Of a DNA stretch of 15,579 nucleotides, positions 1 to 5,866 are shown piece by piece. Position 1 is the stretch's first letter; each line of letters starts with the position of its first letter. The stretch comes from DASSKP01 sp035695045. GTDB lineage: Bacteria; Actinomycetota; Actinomycetes; JAFAQI01. The notes under the pieces were generated by a model. It was not told the origin of the DNA. It did no database searches and saw only the letters and a program-made list of their open reading frames with translations. The DNA is taken from NCBI GenBank assembly GCA_035695045.1, contig DASSEX010000039.1:1-15579 (forward strand), read 5' to 3'. Made by a program: the position numbers and the translations under genes.

Positions 1-1
1 C

Positions 2-592
2 AACGAGAACACCCCGCCCGCTGCCCCCGAGACGCCCCCGGCTACGCCGGCGCCGACCGGACAGCAGCCGCCAGCCCCGGCCCCTGCCGAGGAGGGCAAG
101 GGCGGCAAGGACGCCGTGCTGGCCGACCTCGCCAAGGAGCGGGACAAGCGGCAGTCGCTCGAGCGGGAACTGCAGGAGGCCAAGAGCAGCCAGCAGGCTC
201 AGCTCGACGCGATCGCGAAGGCCCTCGGGCTCAAGCCCGAGGCCGAGCCGGTCGACCCGGCCGTGCTCACCCAGCAGCTGACCGACGCCCAGCGGGAGAC
301 CGCGGAGTCCAAGGCCCGCCTGGCGCGGTACGAGGCGGCGATCGCACAGCAGGTCCCGTCGCACCTGGTCGAGTTCATCACCGGTTCGACGGCGGAGGAG
401 ATCGAGGCCTCCATCACGAAGGTCGTCGCCGCGTTCAACGCCTCGAAGCCGACCGGCCCGCGTCCTGACCCCTCCCAGGGGATCCAGGGCGCCCCGACAA
501 GCCTCGACGAGCAGATCGCAGCGGCCGAGCAGGCCGGCGACATCAAGACGGCGGTGCGCCTGAAGGCGCGCAAGGCCGTCGCAACCCAGTAA
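2..592 (+). CDS. Capsid scaffold-like protein (5' end missing)
   Basis: The frame is open from the left edge, so the true start lies outside; a GTG at 116 is in frame but has no well-spaced ribosome binding site, and the Pro/Ala/Glu-rich coding continues upstream of it. The visible 196 residues are a Pro/Ala-rich N-terminal stretch (about residues 1-30), a highly charged region likely to form coiled coil (about 40-75, with the KERDKR and ERELQEAK segments, and again about 85-115), and a Pro/Gly-rich hinge before a short C-terminal helix. Low complexity, high charge, and a position directly before the major capsid gene are what is known of siphovirus scaffolding proteins, which guide capsid assembly and leave the finished head. 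No protease motif is seen. The function is inferred from composition and position rather than from a conserved motif. Confidence 0.75.
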   Translation, partial: NENTPPAAPETPPATPAPTGQQPPAPAPAEEGKGGKDAVLADLAKERDKRQSLERELQEAKSSQQAQLDAIAKALGLKPEAEPVDPAVLTQQLTDAQRETAESKARLARYEAAIAQQVPSHLVEFITGSTAEEIEASITKVVAAFNASKPTGPRPDPSQGIQGAPTSLDEQIAAAEQAGDIKTAVRLKARKAVATQ

Positions 593-646
593 GGGCGCAG
601 GCCGTCCGGCCCAGCCCGCCACAACACCCGGGAAGGAGCCACCACA

Positions 647-1606
647 GTGGCTGGAGTCAGCGGGCAGGGCACGACCTACAACCTGCCGAACTACCACGGT
701 GAGCTGTTCACCATCACCCCGACGGAGACGCCGTTCCTGTCCGCCATCGGCGGGCTGAACGCGGCGAAGAAGTCGACCTCGACCGAGTTCGAGTGGCAGA
801 CCGTCGACCGGCGCGCCAGCTCGGCCAACAACGTCGCCCTGCAGGGCGCCAACGCCCCCACGGGCTCCGAGCGCGCACGTGCCAACGTCACCAACGTCGT
901 CGAGATCCACCACTCGGCGATCGAGGTGTCGTACACCAAGCTCGCCGCGCGGGGGAACTTCTCCGGCGCGAACATCGCCCCCGAGTGGGACGACGTCGTC
1001 CTCGACGAGCTCACCATCCAGACGATGGCCGAGCTGGAGTCGATGGCCGTCGACATCGAGCAGTCGTTCCTGTCCGGCGTCTACAACAAGCCGGCGGACA
1101 ACTCGACGGCGCGCAAGACCCGCGGCGTGCTCTCGGCGATCACGACCAACGTGAACGCCAACGGCGGCACCGCCCGCGCGCTGACCGCCGACATCCTCAA
1201 CACCGCGATCAAGACGGCCTTCGACAACGGCGCCAAGCTGCCGCAGGACAAGACCGTCATCCTGGTCGGCTCCGCGCAGAAGGTCGCCCTCACCAAGGCC
1301 TACCAGCAGAGCTACCTCAACGCCCCGGTCCGCAACAACAGCATCGGCGGCGTCGCGCTGGACTCGGTCATCACCGACTTCGGCACCTTCGGGGTCATGC
1401 TCAACCGCTGGATGCCCGCCGGCCAGGTCGCCATCGTCGACCTCTCCGTCTGCTACCCGGTCTTCCTCGAGATCCCCGGCAAGGGCCTGCTCTTCACCGA
1501 GGAGCTCGCCCGCACCGGCTCGAGCCGGAAGTTCCAGCTGTACGGCGAGGTCGGCCTGGAGTACGGCCCGGAGCGTTACCACGCGCTCATCAAGGACCTG
1601 TCCTGA
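647..1606 (+). CDS. Major capsid protein (DUF5309/SU10-like)
   Basis: This 319-residue protein should be the main shell subunit. The GTG start at 647 is set by a strong GGAAGGAG at 631-638. The N-terminus, with TTYNLPNYHGEL and then TPTETPFLSAIGG, followed by an EFEWQTVDRR segment, resembles the DUF5309 (SU10 major capsid protein) family as I recall it, and the length is typical for an HK97-fold capsid protein without a large insertion. The C-terminal part (EELARTGSSRKFQLYGEVGLEYG, split here by my reading into its last strands) is also typical. It follows the scaffold gene by 54 bases and is followed by a strong hairpin, which fits a highly expressed gene whose transcript is partly separated from the neck genes. 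No separate head protease is seen in the window. Confidence 0.9.
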   Translation: MAGVSGQGTTYNLPNYHGELFTITPTETPFLSAIGGLNAAKKSTSTEFEWQTVDRRASSANNVALQGANAPTGSERARANVTNVVEIHHSAIEVSYTKLAARGNFSGANIAPEWDDVVLDELTIQTMAELESMAVDIEQSFLSGVYNKPADNSTARKTRGVLSAITTNVNANGGTARALTADILNTAIKTAFDNGAKLPQDKTVILVGSAQKVALTKAYQQSYLNAPVRNNSIGGVALDSVITDFGTFGVMLNRWMPAGQVAIVDLSVCYPVFLEIPGKGLLFTEELARTGSSRKFQLYGEVGLEYGPERYHALIKDLS

Positions 1607-1612
1607 CCTGAT

Positions 1613-1655
1613 GGCGAAGGGGCCGGCGCTGCGCGAGCGGCTCGGCCCCTTCGCC
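1613..1655 (+). terminator. Strong hairpin after the capsid gene
   Basis: A perfect 12-bp inverted repeat pairs 1613-1624 with 1644-1655 (GGCGAAGGGGCC against GGCCCCTTCGCC). The 19-base loop can itself pair as CGCT 1627-1630 with AGCG 1636-1639. It begins 6 bases after the capsid stop. There is no T-tract afterwards, so it may be an attenuating terminator or an mRNA 3'-end stabiliser rather than a classical intrinsic terminator. Confidence 0.7.
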
Positions 1656-1706
1656 ACCTAGGTACCCCGTCGTCAGCCCCGACAGTCACAAGCGAGGACA
1701 AGGAAC

Positions 1707-2075
1707 ATGGCGAAGTACAAGTTCACCGCGACTCACGGCGTCACCTTCAGCGACCAGCCCGACGGCGGCGACCTGCAGACCTGGGCTGCCTTCACCGAGG
1801 ACCGCGAGGCGATGAAGCCGACCGGCGAGCGGGTCTACACCTTCGAGACCGACGACGCCAAGGTGGCCGACCGTCTGCGCAAGGTCGACGACTACGGCAT
1901 CACCGAGGTCGACGGCGGCGAGGGCGGCTACTCCAAGCAGAAGGTCGCCGACCTGCAGGCCGAGATCGACCGACGCAACGAGGGCCGCGACGAGGCCGAC
2001 CAGATCGCCCCCGAGGGTGAGAAGAAGGCCGACCTGATCGCCGCGCTCGAGGCCGACGACGAGGCGCAGGGCTGA
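1707..2075 (+). CDS. Small head protein with HeH/LEM-like C-terminus
   Basis: This 122-residue acidic protein has an ATG start preceded by AAGGA at 1700-1704. The first 70 residues hold a beta-rich-looking segment (YKFTATHGVTF, then VYTFETDD) that I do not recognise. The last part reads YSKQKVADLQAEIDRRNEG, a spacer, then KKADLIAALEADD. This is the pattern of the HeH/LEM or SAP-like helix-extension-helix modules often found at the C-terminus of small proteins between capsid and connector genes in actinophages. The module is probably a protein or DNA contact, perhaps at the portal vertex, but that role is inference. It stands 51 bases after the hairpin and 3 bases before the next start, so it is likely co-expressed with the neck genes. 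Confidence 0.75.
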   Translation: MAKYKFTATHGVTFSDQPDGGDLQTWAAFTEDREAMKPTGERVYTFETDDAKVADRLRKVDDYGITEVDGGEGGYSKQKVADLQAEIDRRNEGRDEADQIAPEGEKKADLIAALEADDEAQG

Positions 2076-2078
2076 TCC

Positions 2079-2693
2079 GTGCCCATCGTGGTCACCACGT
2101 CGCCTGCAGTCTTCGCCTCGGCGAGCGACATAGCGTCACGTCTCGGCGTCACCTTCACGACGGCCGAGCAGGCGCAGGCAGACGCCTTCTGTGGCGACGC
2201 CACGGAGCTGATCCGCGACTACTGCCGACAGGACATCACCGCCGCGACCGGCATCACGATGGACCGGGAGGCGCCCGGCGGGCCGTGGCTGGATCTGCCC
2301 CAGCGGCCCGTCACGGGCGTCACCAGCGTCGCCGTGAACGGGCAGACGGTGACCGACTACTCCCAGATCGGCGACCGACTGTACCGCGTGTACGGCTGGC
2401 GCTGGCCGTCGGTGGACACGATCCCGCCGCTGGCGATCTACGGGCTGAAGTCGACTGTCCACGTCGTCTATGACGCCGGCTACCCCGAGGTCCCCGGCGT
2501 CGTCCATGCCACGTGCGTGCGCATGGTGCTGCGTGCGATGGACAACCCGACCGGCCTCGACCAGGCGGGCATCGACGACTACACGCCCCGCTTCAACGAC
2601 GGCCGCGGCGGCGTCTTCCTCACCGACGACGACAAGCGCGCCGTCCGCCGCTACCGCCGTGCCGCCTTCAGCATCGACCAGGGCCGGTCGTGA
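2079..2693 (+). CDS. Head-tail connector, gp6-like
   Basis: A 204-residue protein starting at GTG 2079, three bases after the upstream stop, which suggests translational coupling. The N-terminal half reads as a helical bundle (ASDIASRLGVTFTTAEQAQ, then ATELIRDYCRQDI), followed by WLDLPQRPVTGVTSVAVNG and a Tyr-Asp-Ala-Gly-Tyr (YDAGY) segment near residue 131. That order of a short helical domain, the LPxxPV.. turn and the YxAGY motif is typical of HK97 gp6-like and SPP1 gp15-like connectors, which form the ring under the portal. The C-terminus (PRFNDGRGGVFLTDDDKRAVRRYR) fits the same family in actinophages. Its place as first large gene after the capsid supports the call. Confidence 0.8.
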   Translation: MPIVVTTSPAVFASASDIASRLGVTFTTAEQAQADAFCGDATELIRDYCRQDITAATGITMDREAPGGPWLDLPQRPVTGVTSVAVNGQTVTDYSQIGDRLYRVYGWRWPSVDTIPPLAIYGLKSTVHVVYDAGYPEVPGVVHATCVRMVLRAMDNPTGLDQAGIDDYTPRFNDGRGGVFLTDDDKRAVRRYRRAAFSIDQGRS

Positions 2694-3106
2694 TCCCTGC
2701 AGGTGCCCGCGGCGGCCTGCTCGCCGGCCGACGTCACGCCGAGGCGCTGATGACCGACACCTGCGCCATCAAGCGCGCCAACGGCACCACGACGCAGGAC
2801 GCCACCACCGGCACCGTCTCCGACGGCTACGACACGTTGGTCACGACGAAGTGCAAGCTGCAGATGCCGACCGCGATCGCCCGCCCACAGGAGGTCGGGG
2901 GACGAACGTCCTTCATGGTCCGCCTCGAGCTACACCTGCCCGTCGGCACGACCCCCGAGATCAAGGCCGACGACATCGTCACCGTGACCGCCGTCGGCGA
3001 CCTCTCCGACGTCAACCTGCTCAACCGCACCTTCCGAGTCGTCGGGCCGCCCGCCAAGTCGCTGGCAACCGCGCTGCGCTTCGAGGTTCAGGAGTACGCA
3101 TCGTGA
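2690..3106 (+). CDS. Neck/head-closure protein, DUF6093-like
   Basis: This 139-residue protein most likely starts at GTG 2690, whose GTGA overlaps the stop of the connector gene. An ATG at 2750 is a possible later start but would drop the GARGGLLAGRRHAEALMTD leader that such proteins usually carry. The body begins with DTCAIKRANGTTTQD, then a CKLQM segment and a small beta barrel-like C-terminal half (DDIVTVTAVGDL, then FRVVGPPAKSLATALRFEV). I recognise this as the DUF6093-type protein common between connector and gp10-like genes in actinophages; by position it would be the head-closure or stopper subunit. The structural role is inferred from synteny. Confidence 0.7.
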   Translation: MIPAGARGGLLAGRRHAEALMTDTCAIKRANGTTTQDATTGTVSDGYDTLVTTKCKLQMPTAIARPQEVGGRTSFMVRLELHLPVGTTPEIKADDIVTVTAVGDLSDVNLLNRTFRVVGPPAKSLATALRFEVQEYAS

Positions 3107-3492
3107 GCATGTTCTTCATCGACGACCACGAGCTGCGCGCCCTCGCCGTCAACTTCGGCAAGGTGAGCGCCGAGACGACTACCGTCCTTGTCGGCGTCTT
3201 CAAGGAGGGCGGCAACGACCTCCGCAACGAGTGGAAGGCCAACGCCCGCGCCACCTCCGGCCAGCACGGCAAGCACTACCCGGACTCGATCCTCGCCAAG
3301 ATGCGACTCAGCGCCGACATCGAGGTTGAGGTCGGCCCCGACCCGTCGCTGCCACAGGGCGGCATGTCCTTCGAGTACGGCTCGGTCAACCAGCCGCCGC
3401 ACCTCGACGGCCAGCGGGCTGCCGACACGATCGTGCCGCGCTTCGAGCGCCGCGTGGAGACCACGATGGCCGCTCTCCTCGGCGGCCTGTGA
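3103..3492 (+). CDS. HK97 gp10-like tail completion protein
   Basis: A 129-residue protein whose GTG start (3103) overlaps the previous stop in another GTGA junction. It has an N-terminal helix (LRALAVNFGKV), then a long amphipathic helix (GGNDLRNEWKANARATSG), the HYPDSILAKM turn, and the GGMSFEYGSVNQPPHLDG motif followed by a C-terminal helix (RFERRVETTMAALLGGL). The pattern of a helix ending before a region comparable to the TGxLxxSI part of gp10, then an EYG....PPH element, is typical of HK97 gp10/putative neck proteins that join tail to head. Order and size agree. I did not see any enzymatic motif. Confidence 0.8.
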   Translation: MSMFFIDDHELRALAVNFGKVSAETTTVLVGVFKEGGNDLRNEWKANARATSGQHGKHYPDSILAKMRLSADIEVEVGPDPSLPQGGMSFEYGSVNQPPHLDGQRAADTIVPRFERRVETTMAALLGGL

Positions 3493-3890
3493 TGCAGGAT
3501 CTCAACACTGCCGCGCTGGCGAAGGCGCGAGCTGCGTGGAACGCCGCGCAGGTGCACGCGGTCGGCAAGGTGCCCGACAACCCGACCACGCCCTACCTCG
3601 TCGGTTCGGTCAGCTCGGGCGCATCGGTCAGCCCGCGCCTGTCCGGTGAGCACGGCGGCCGGCCATACCGGATCGTCTGGCAGGCAGTCGGACGCACCCT
3701 CGACGAGGTCACCTTCGCCGCCGACAAGGCCGACGCCGCCTTCCTTGACCAGGCGCTCAGCGTCACCGGACAGGACTGCACCCTCTGTGAGCCCGAGGTG
3801 ACCTCTCCAGTGATCCGCGACCCCGACGGTGGCGCGCTGCTGACCTGCACCCTGACCTACACCTTCACCGCCTACCCCACGGGAGCCTGA
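3492..3890 (+). CDS. Tail terminator-like protein
   Basis: This protein of 132 residues starts at ATG 3492 in a TGATG overlap; a GTG at 3489 immediately before it is equally possible and adds one residue. It has an N-terminal helix (LNTAALAKARAAWNAA), a strand with TPYLVGSVSSGA, and a longer beta-rich half (GRPYRIVWQAVGRTLDEVTFAADKADAAFL split around the arginine) ending in LLTCTLTYTFTAYP. A small alpha/beta protein just before the tail tube gene, after the gp10-like gene, is the usual position of the tail terminator that caps the tube. The call rests mainly on order, size and the DUF3168-like strand-helix layout. Confidence 0.65.
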   Translation: MQDLNTAALAKARAAWNAAQVHAVGKVPDNPTTPYLVGSVSSGASVSPRLSGEHGGRPYRIVWQAVGRTLDEVTFAADKADAAFLDQALSVTGQDCTLCEPEVTSPVIRDPDGGALLTCTLTYTFTAYPTGA

Positions 3891-3891
3891 C

Positions 3892-4116
3892 ATGCCCGAC
3901 TACGTCCGCGTCAAGCAGGTCGAGACCGGCCACGAGTTCACGGTGACCCGCGCCCTCGCCGAGCAGGAGGACGGCCTGCACATCATCGCGAACAAGACCG
4001 CGGTGGACATGGGCGGCGACCCCCTGCCGCCGAAGTACAAGACCACCGTCGCGCAGGCGGCGGAGGGCAAGAAGGCCGGTTCCGGCCACAAGGCCACCAA
4101 CGAGAAGGAGTCCTGA
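3892..4116 (+). CDS. Small hypothetical phage protein before tail tube gene
   Basis: A 74-residue protein with an ATG start one base after the upstream stop and a stop one base before the tail tube gene. The N-terminal half is ordered (YVRVKQVETGHEFTVTRALA), and the C-terminal half is Lys/Glu/Gly-rich and probably disordered (AAEGKKAGSGHKATNEKES). I do not recognise a defined family. Small basic proteins of this kind are common between tail terminator and tail tube genes in actinophages. The tight spacing and codon use leave little doubt that it is translated. Confidence 0.75.
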   Translation: MPDYVRVKQVETGHEFTVTRALAEQEDGLHIIANKTAVDMGGDPLPPKYKTTVAQAAEGKKAGSGHKATNEKES

Positions 4117-4117
4117 G

Positions 4118-4645
4118 ATGGCCGCACCAGTCAAGCCCGCCCTGAAGATGGCGCTGGGCAAGGAGTCTTACCTGTGGGTCCCCGCGATCGCCAACATCGC
4201 GGCGCCCACGGTCGTCGAGCTCACCGCTGCCGGGTCGTTCAACCTGTCCTGCTCCCTGTTCGGGGATCAGGAGGGGCCGAGCGCCACCACGAACAAGGTC
4301 ACCCTCCCGCAGCTGCTGTGCGAGACCCAGACCTACGAGGTGAACGGTCCCACCCAGCACAGCGCGCCCGACTTCCAGGCGTCGTTCGACCCGCAGGCCG
4401 CTGCTGGCTCCGACGGGAAGAAGGCATGGGCGTCGATGCCGGACAACTCCACCGGCTTCCTCGTCCGCCGGCAGGGCGTCGACTCCAACACCGACGTCGC
4501 GACCGGCCAGTTCGTCGACGTCTGGCCCGGTCAGCTCGGCGTGAAGGTGCCGACGAAGACCGCGACGGATGCCTCTGGTGTCTTCGCGTTCACCGTCGGT
4601 GTCGCGGTCACCGGGGCGCCGCAGTTCAACGTCGCCCTGACCTGA
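4118..4645 (+). CDS. Major tail tube protein
   Basis: A 175-residue protein, start ATG 4118 preceded by GAAGGAG at 4104-4110. The sequence starts with a short tail (AAPVKPALKMALGKESYLWVP), then reads as beta-strand-rich (VVELTAAGSFNLSCSLFG, YEVNGPTQHSAPDFQASFD, DNSTGFLVRRQGVD, FAFTVGVAVTGAPQFNVALT). This is typical of siphovirus tail tube subunits of the actinophage type, which stack as hexameric rings. The length matches tubes lacking an added C-terminal Ig-like domain. The position just before the frameshifted chaperone genes and the strong hairpin after the stop both fit a highly expressed structural gene. Confidence 0.85.
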   Translation: MAAPVKPALKMALGKESYLWVPAIANIAAPTVVELTAAGSFNLSCSLFGDQEGPSATTNKVTLPQLLCETQTYEVNGPTQHSAPDFQASFDPQAAAGSDGKKAWASMPDNSTGFLVRRQGVDSNTDVATGQFVDVWPGQLGVKVPTKTATDASGVFAFTVGVAVTGAPQFNVALT

Positions 4646-4655
4646 TCCACAGTCG

Positions 4656-4691
4656 ACGGGCCGCCGATCTCGCCGGGAGTCGGCGGCCCGT
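4656..4691 (+). terminator. Strong hairpin after the tail tube gene
   Basis: A perfect 12-bp stem pairs 4656-4667 with 4680-4691 (ACGGGCCGCCGA against TCGGCGGCCCGT). The 12-base loop can add CTC 4669-4671 pairing with GAG 4677-4679. It lies 10 bases after the stop and 30 bases before the next start. No T-run follows, as with the hairpin after the capsid gene, so partial termination or 3'-end protection are both possible. Confidence 0.7.
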
Positions 4692-4721
4692 CTCATCCCG
4701 GCATCCCGGCAGGAGTTAGCA

Positions 4722-5225
4722 GTGAACATCGAGCCCCGCATGGCAGTCGTCACCATCTATGGCGGCGACTACCTCGACCGCATCCGCCACCTCGAGCGTC
4801 AGGCCGAAGCTGCGCGCATGGATACTGCCGGCGTCACGCAGACCCTCGACGAGACGCCGGAGTACCTCGACCTCGCCCGCCAGCACGACGAGCTGGTCAA
4901 GGAGGCCGAGGCGCAGGCGCTGCACGTCCGGCTGCGCGCCCTGCGTCGTTCGGAGTGGCGCCGGCTCGTCGCCGAGCACCCGCCGCGCGACGGCAACGAG
5001 GGAGACGCCTCAGTGGGCGTCAACGAGGAGGAGTTCCGCGAGGCGCTCGTGCCTGCGAGCATCGTCGAGCCGGAGCTGACCCTCAACGACCTCGACGAGA
5101 TGTCCGACGCCGACTTCGACCGCCTGTACCTGACGGCGTTCTCCCTGAACCGCGGCACGGTGGCCGACCCAAAAGCCGACCTCGTCTCGCGGATGACCCG
5201 GCCGAGCGACGAGACCTCGAGCTAG
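4722..5225 (+). CDS. Tail assembly chaperone, short form (gpG-like)
   Basis: A 167-residue protein starting at GTG 4722 after a clear AGGAG at 4711-4715. It is charged and helical: IRHLERQAEAARMD, YLDLARQHDELVKEAEAQ, then LRALRRSEWRRLVAEHPPRD, an acidic stretch, and SDADFDRLYLTAFSLNRG near the C-terminus. This pattern, in particular the region ending in LRxLxxxEWxxLxxEHPPR, is typical of actinophage tail assembly chaperones, which bind the tape measure protein and recruit tube subunits. Known members are made in short and frameshifted long forms in a set ratio. The position between the tube and tape measure genes and the frameshift site inside the gene support the call strongly. Confidence 0.9.
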   Translation: MNIEPRMAVVTIYGGDYLDRIRHLERQAEAARMDTAGVTQTLDETPEYLDLARQHDELVKEAEAQALHVRLRALRRSEWRRLVAEHPPRDGNEGDASVGVNEEEFREALVPASIVEPELTLNDLDEMSDADFDRLYLTAFSLNRGTVADPKADLVSRMTRPSDETSS

Positions 5226-5713
5226 CCCGCTCCCTCGGCGTCTCGCTGCGCCGCTTCCTCGGCTGGGAGCCCGCGCGGACGACCACCATCCTCGAGCGCG
5301 ACGCCCAGGGCCGACCGTCGAAGTGGCGGACGGAGGTTGAGCCGGAGTTCGACGCCAACGAGCGTGATGGCTGGTATGACCTGCACGCCTACGAGCAAGC
5401 GATCTGTCCGAGGTGCGGGAATCTGCGCATCCTGTGCGAGGACCCCGAGACATCTTGGTACCCGCAGCGTTACGTCTGCTGGGCAACCGCGTCGCTGGAG
5501 AGTCGCGAGCGTCGCTGGAACCGCCTGCACGAGAAGGCGAAGCCGGATCTGCAGGGCTTCCTCCCGACCGACGGCACGCACCTGTGGGTGTCGACGGACG
5601 ACCTCAGCCCCGACGACGACTTCCTGCGTGACGACGCCTGGCGGCGTGAGCTAGCCGAGGGCGCGAGCGAGGACGATCAGGTTCCCGACGAGGCAGATGG
5701 CGGCCACGAGTAG
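4722..5713 (+). CDS. Tail assembly chaperone, -1 frameshift long form (gpGT-like)
   Basis: After codon 151 (AAA at 5172-5174) a -1 slip continues in a frame that stays open to the TAG at 5711-5713, adding 179 residues for a total of about 330. The extension begins SRPRLADDP, carries the RSLGVSLRRFLGWEP segment, and has four cysteines at about fused residues 229, 232, 239 and 253 (in CPRCGN, ILCEDP and RYVCWA), arranged like a possible zinc ribbon. It ends in an acidic tail. Its own frame has no convincing start or ribosome binding site, so expression by frameshifting is the natural reading. The last 63 bases overlap the 3' end of the reverse-strand gene at 5651-5833. Known long forms link the chaperone to tube subunits; that a metal is bound here is inference. 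Confidence 0.85.
5168..5174 (+). other. -1 programmed ribosomal frameshift site
   Basis: The heptamer C CCA AAA is in the X XXY YYZ phase relative to the short chaperone frame (GAC CCA AAA GCC). Slipping back re-pairs on CCC AAA. Nine bases downstream, GTCTCG (5184-5189) can pair with CGAGAC (5210-5215), a candidate stimulatory stem. The zero frame ends 50 bases further on, at 5223-5225. Confidence 0.85.
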
Positions 5714-5833
5714 CACCATGCCGCCGAAGTCGTGCACGAAGGCGACATCCCACGCTGTCAGCCACGCCCCGATGATGCCGAGCACGGCCGCCCAACACAG
5801 TCCGCTGAGGCCCTTGCGTACGTCGCTGTCCAT
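5651..5833 (-). CDS. Small two-helix membrane protein (candidate moron)
   Basis: A 60-residue protein on the reverse strand, start ATG at 5833, stop TAG at 5653-5651. It is strongly hydrophobic after a short charged N-terminus (MDSDVRKGLSG): a first membrane segment at about residues 12-30 (LCWAAVLGIIGAWLTAWDV), a short loop with HDFGG, and a second at about 39-58 (MVLLVAAICLVGNLIVLARA). Third codon positions are almost all G or C, as expected for a real gene here. It fills the gap between the chaperone and the tape measure, where no forward gene exists, and its end overlaps the frameshifted long form. A weak AGGG lies before the start. I do not recognise a family. A small inner-membrane protein opposing the late operon suggests a lysogenically expressed moron, for example one acting in superinfection exclusion; this is inference. 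Confidence 0.7.
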   Translation of the reverse strand: MDSDVRKGLSGLCWAAVLGIIGAWLTAWDVAFVHDFGGMVLLVAAICLVGNLIVLARALG

Positions 5834-5866
5834 GCCCTGAAGAGTAAGCGAAGGCGGTGGTGATAC

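Noticed and set aside
793..1611. Forward Arg/His-rich frame overlapping the capsid gene
   Set aside because: Arg-, Gly- and Pro-rich composition is typical of an out-of-frame reading of G+C-rich coding DNA; the capsid frame is clear.
4955..5167. Independent start for the chaperone extension frame
   Set aside because: There is no ribosome binding site and the sequence before the slip site is out-of-frame-like; the slippery heptamer explains the expression of this frame.
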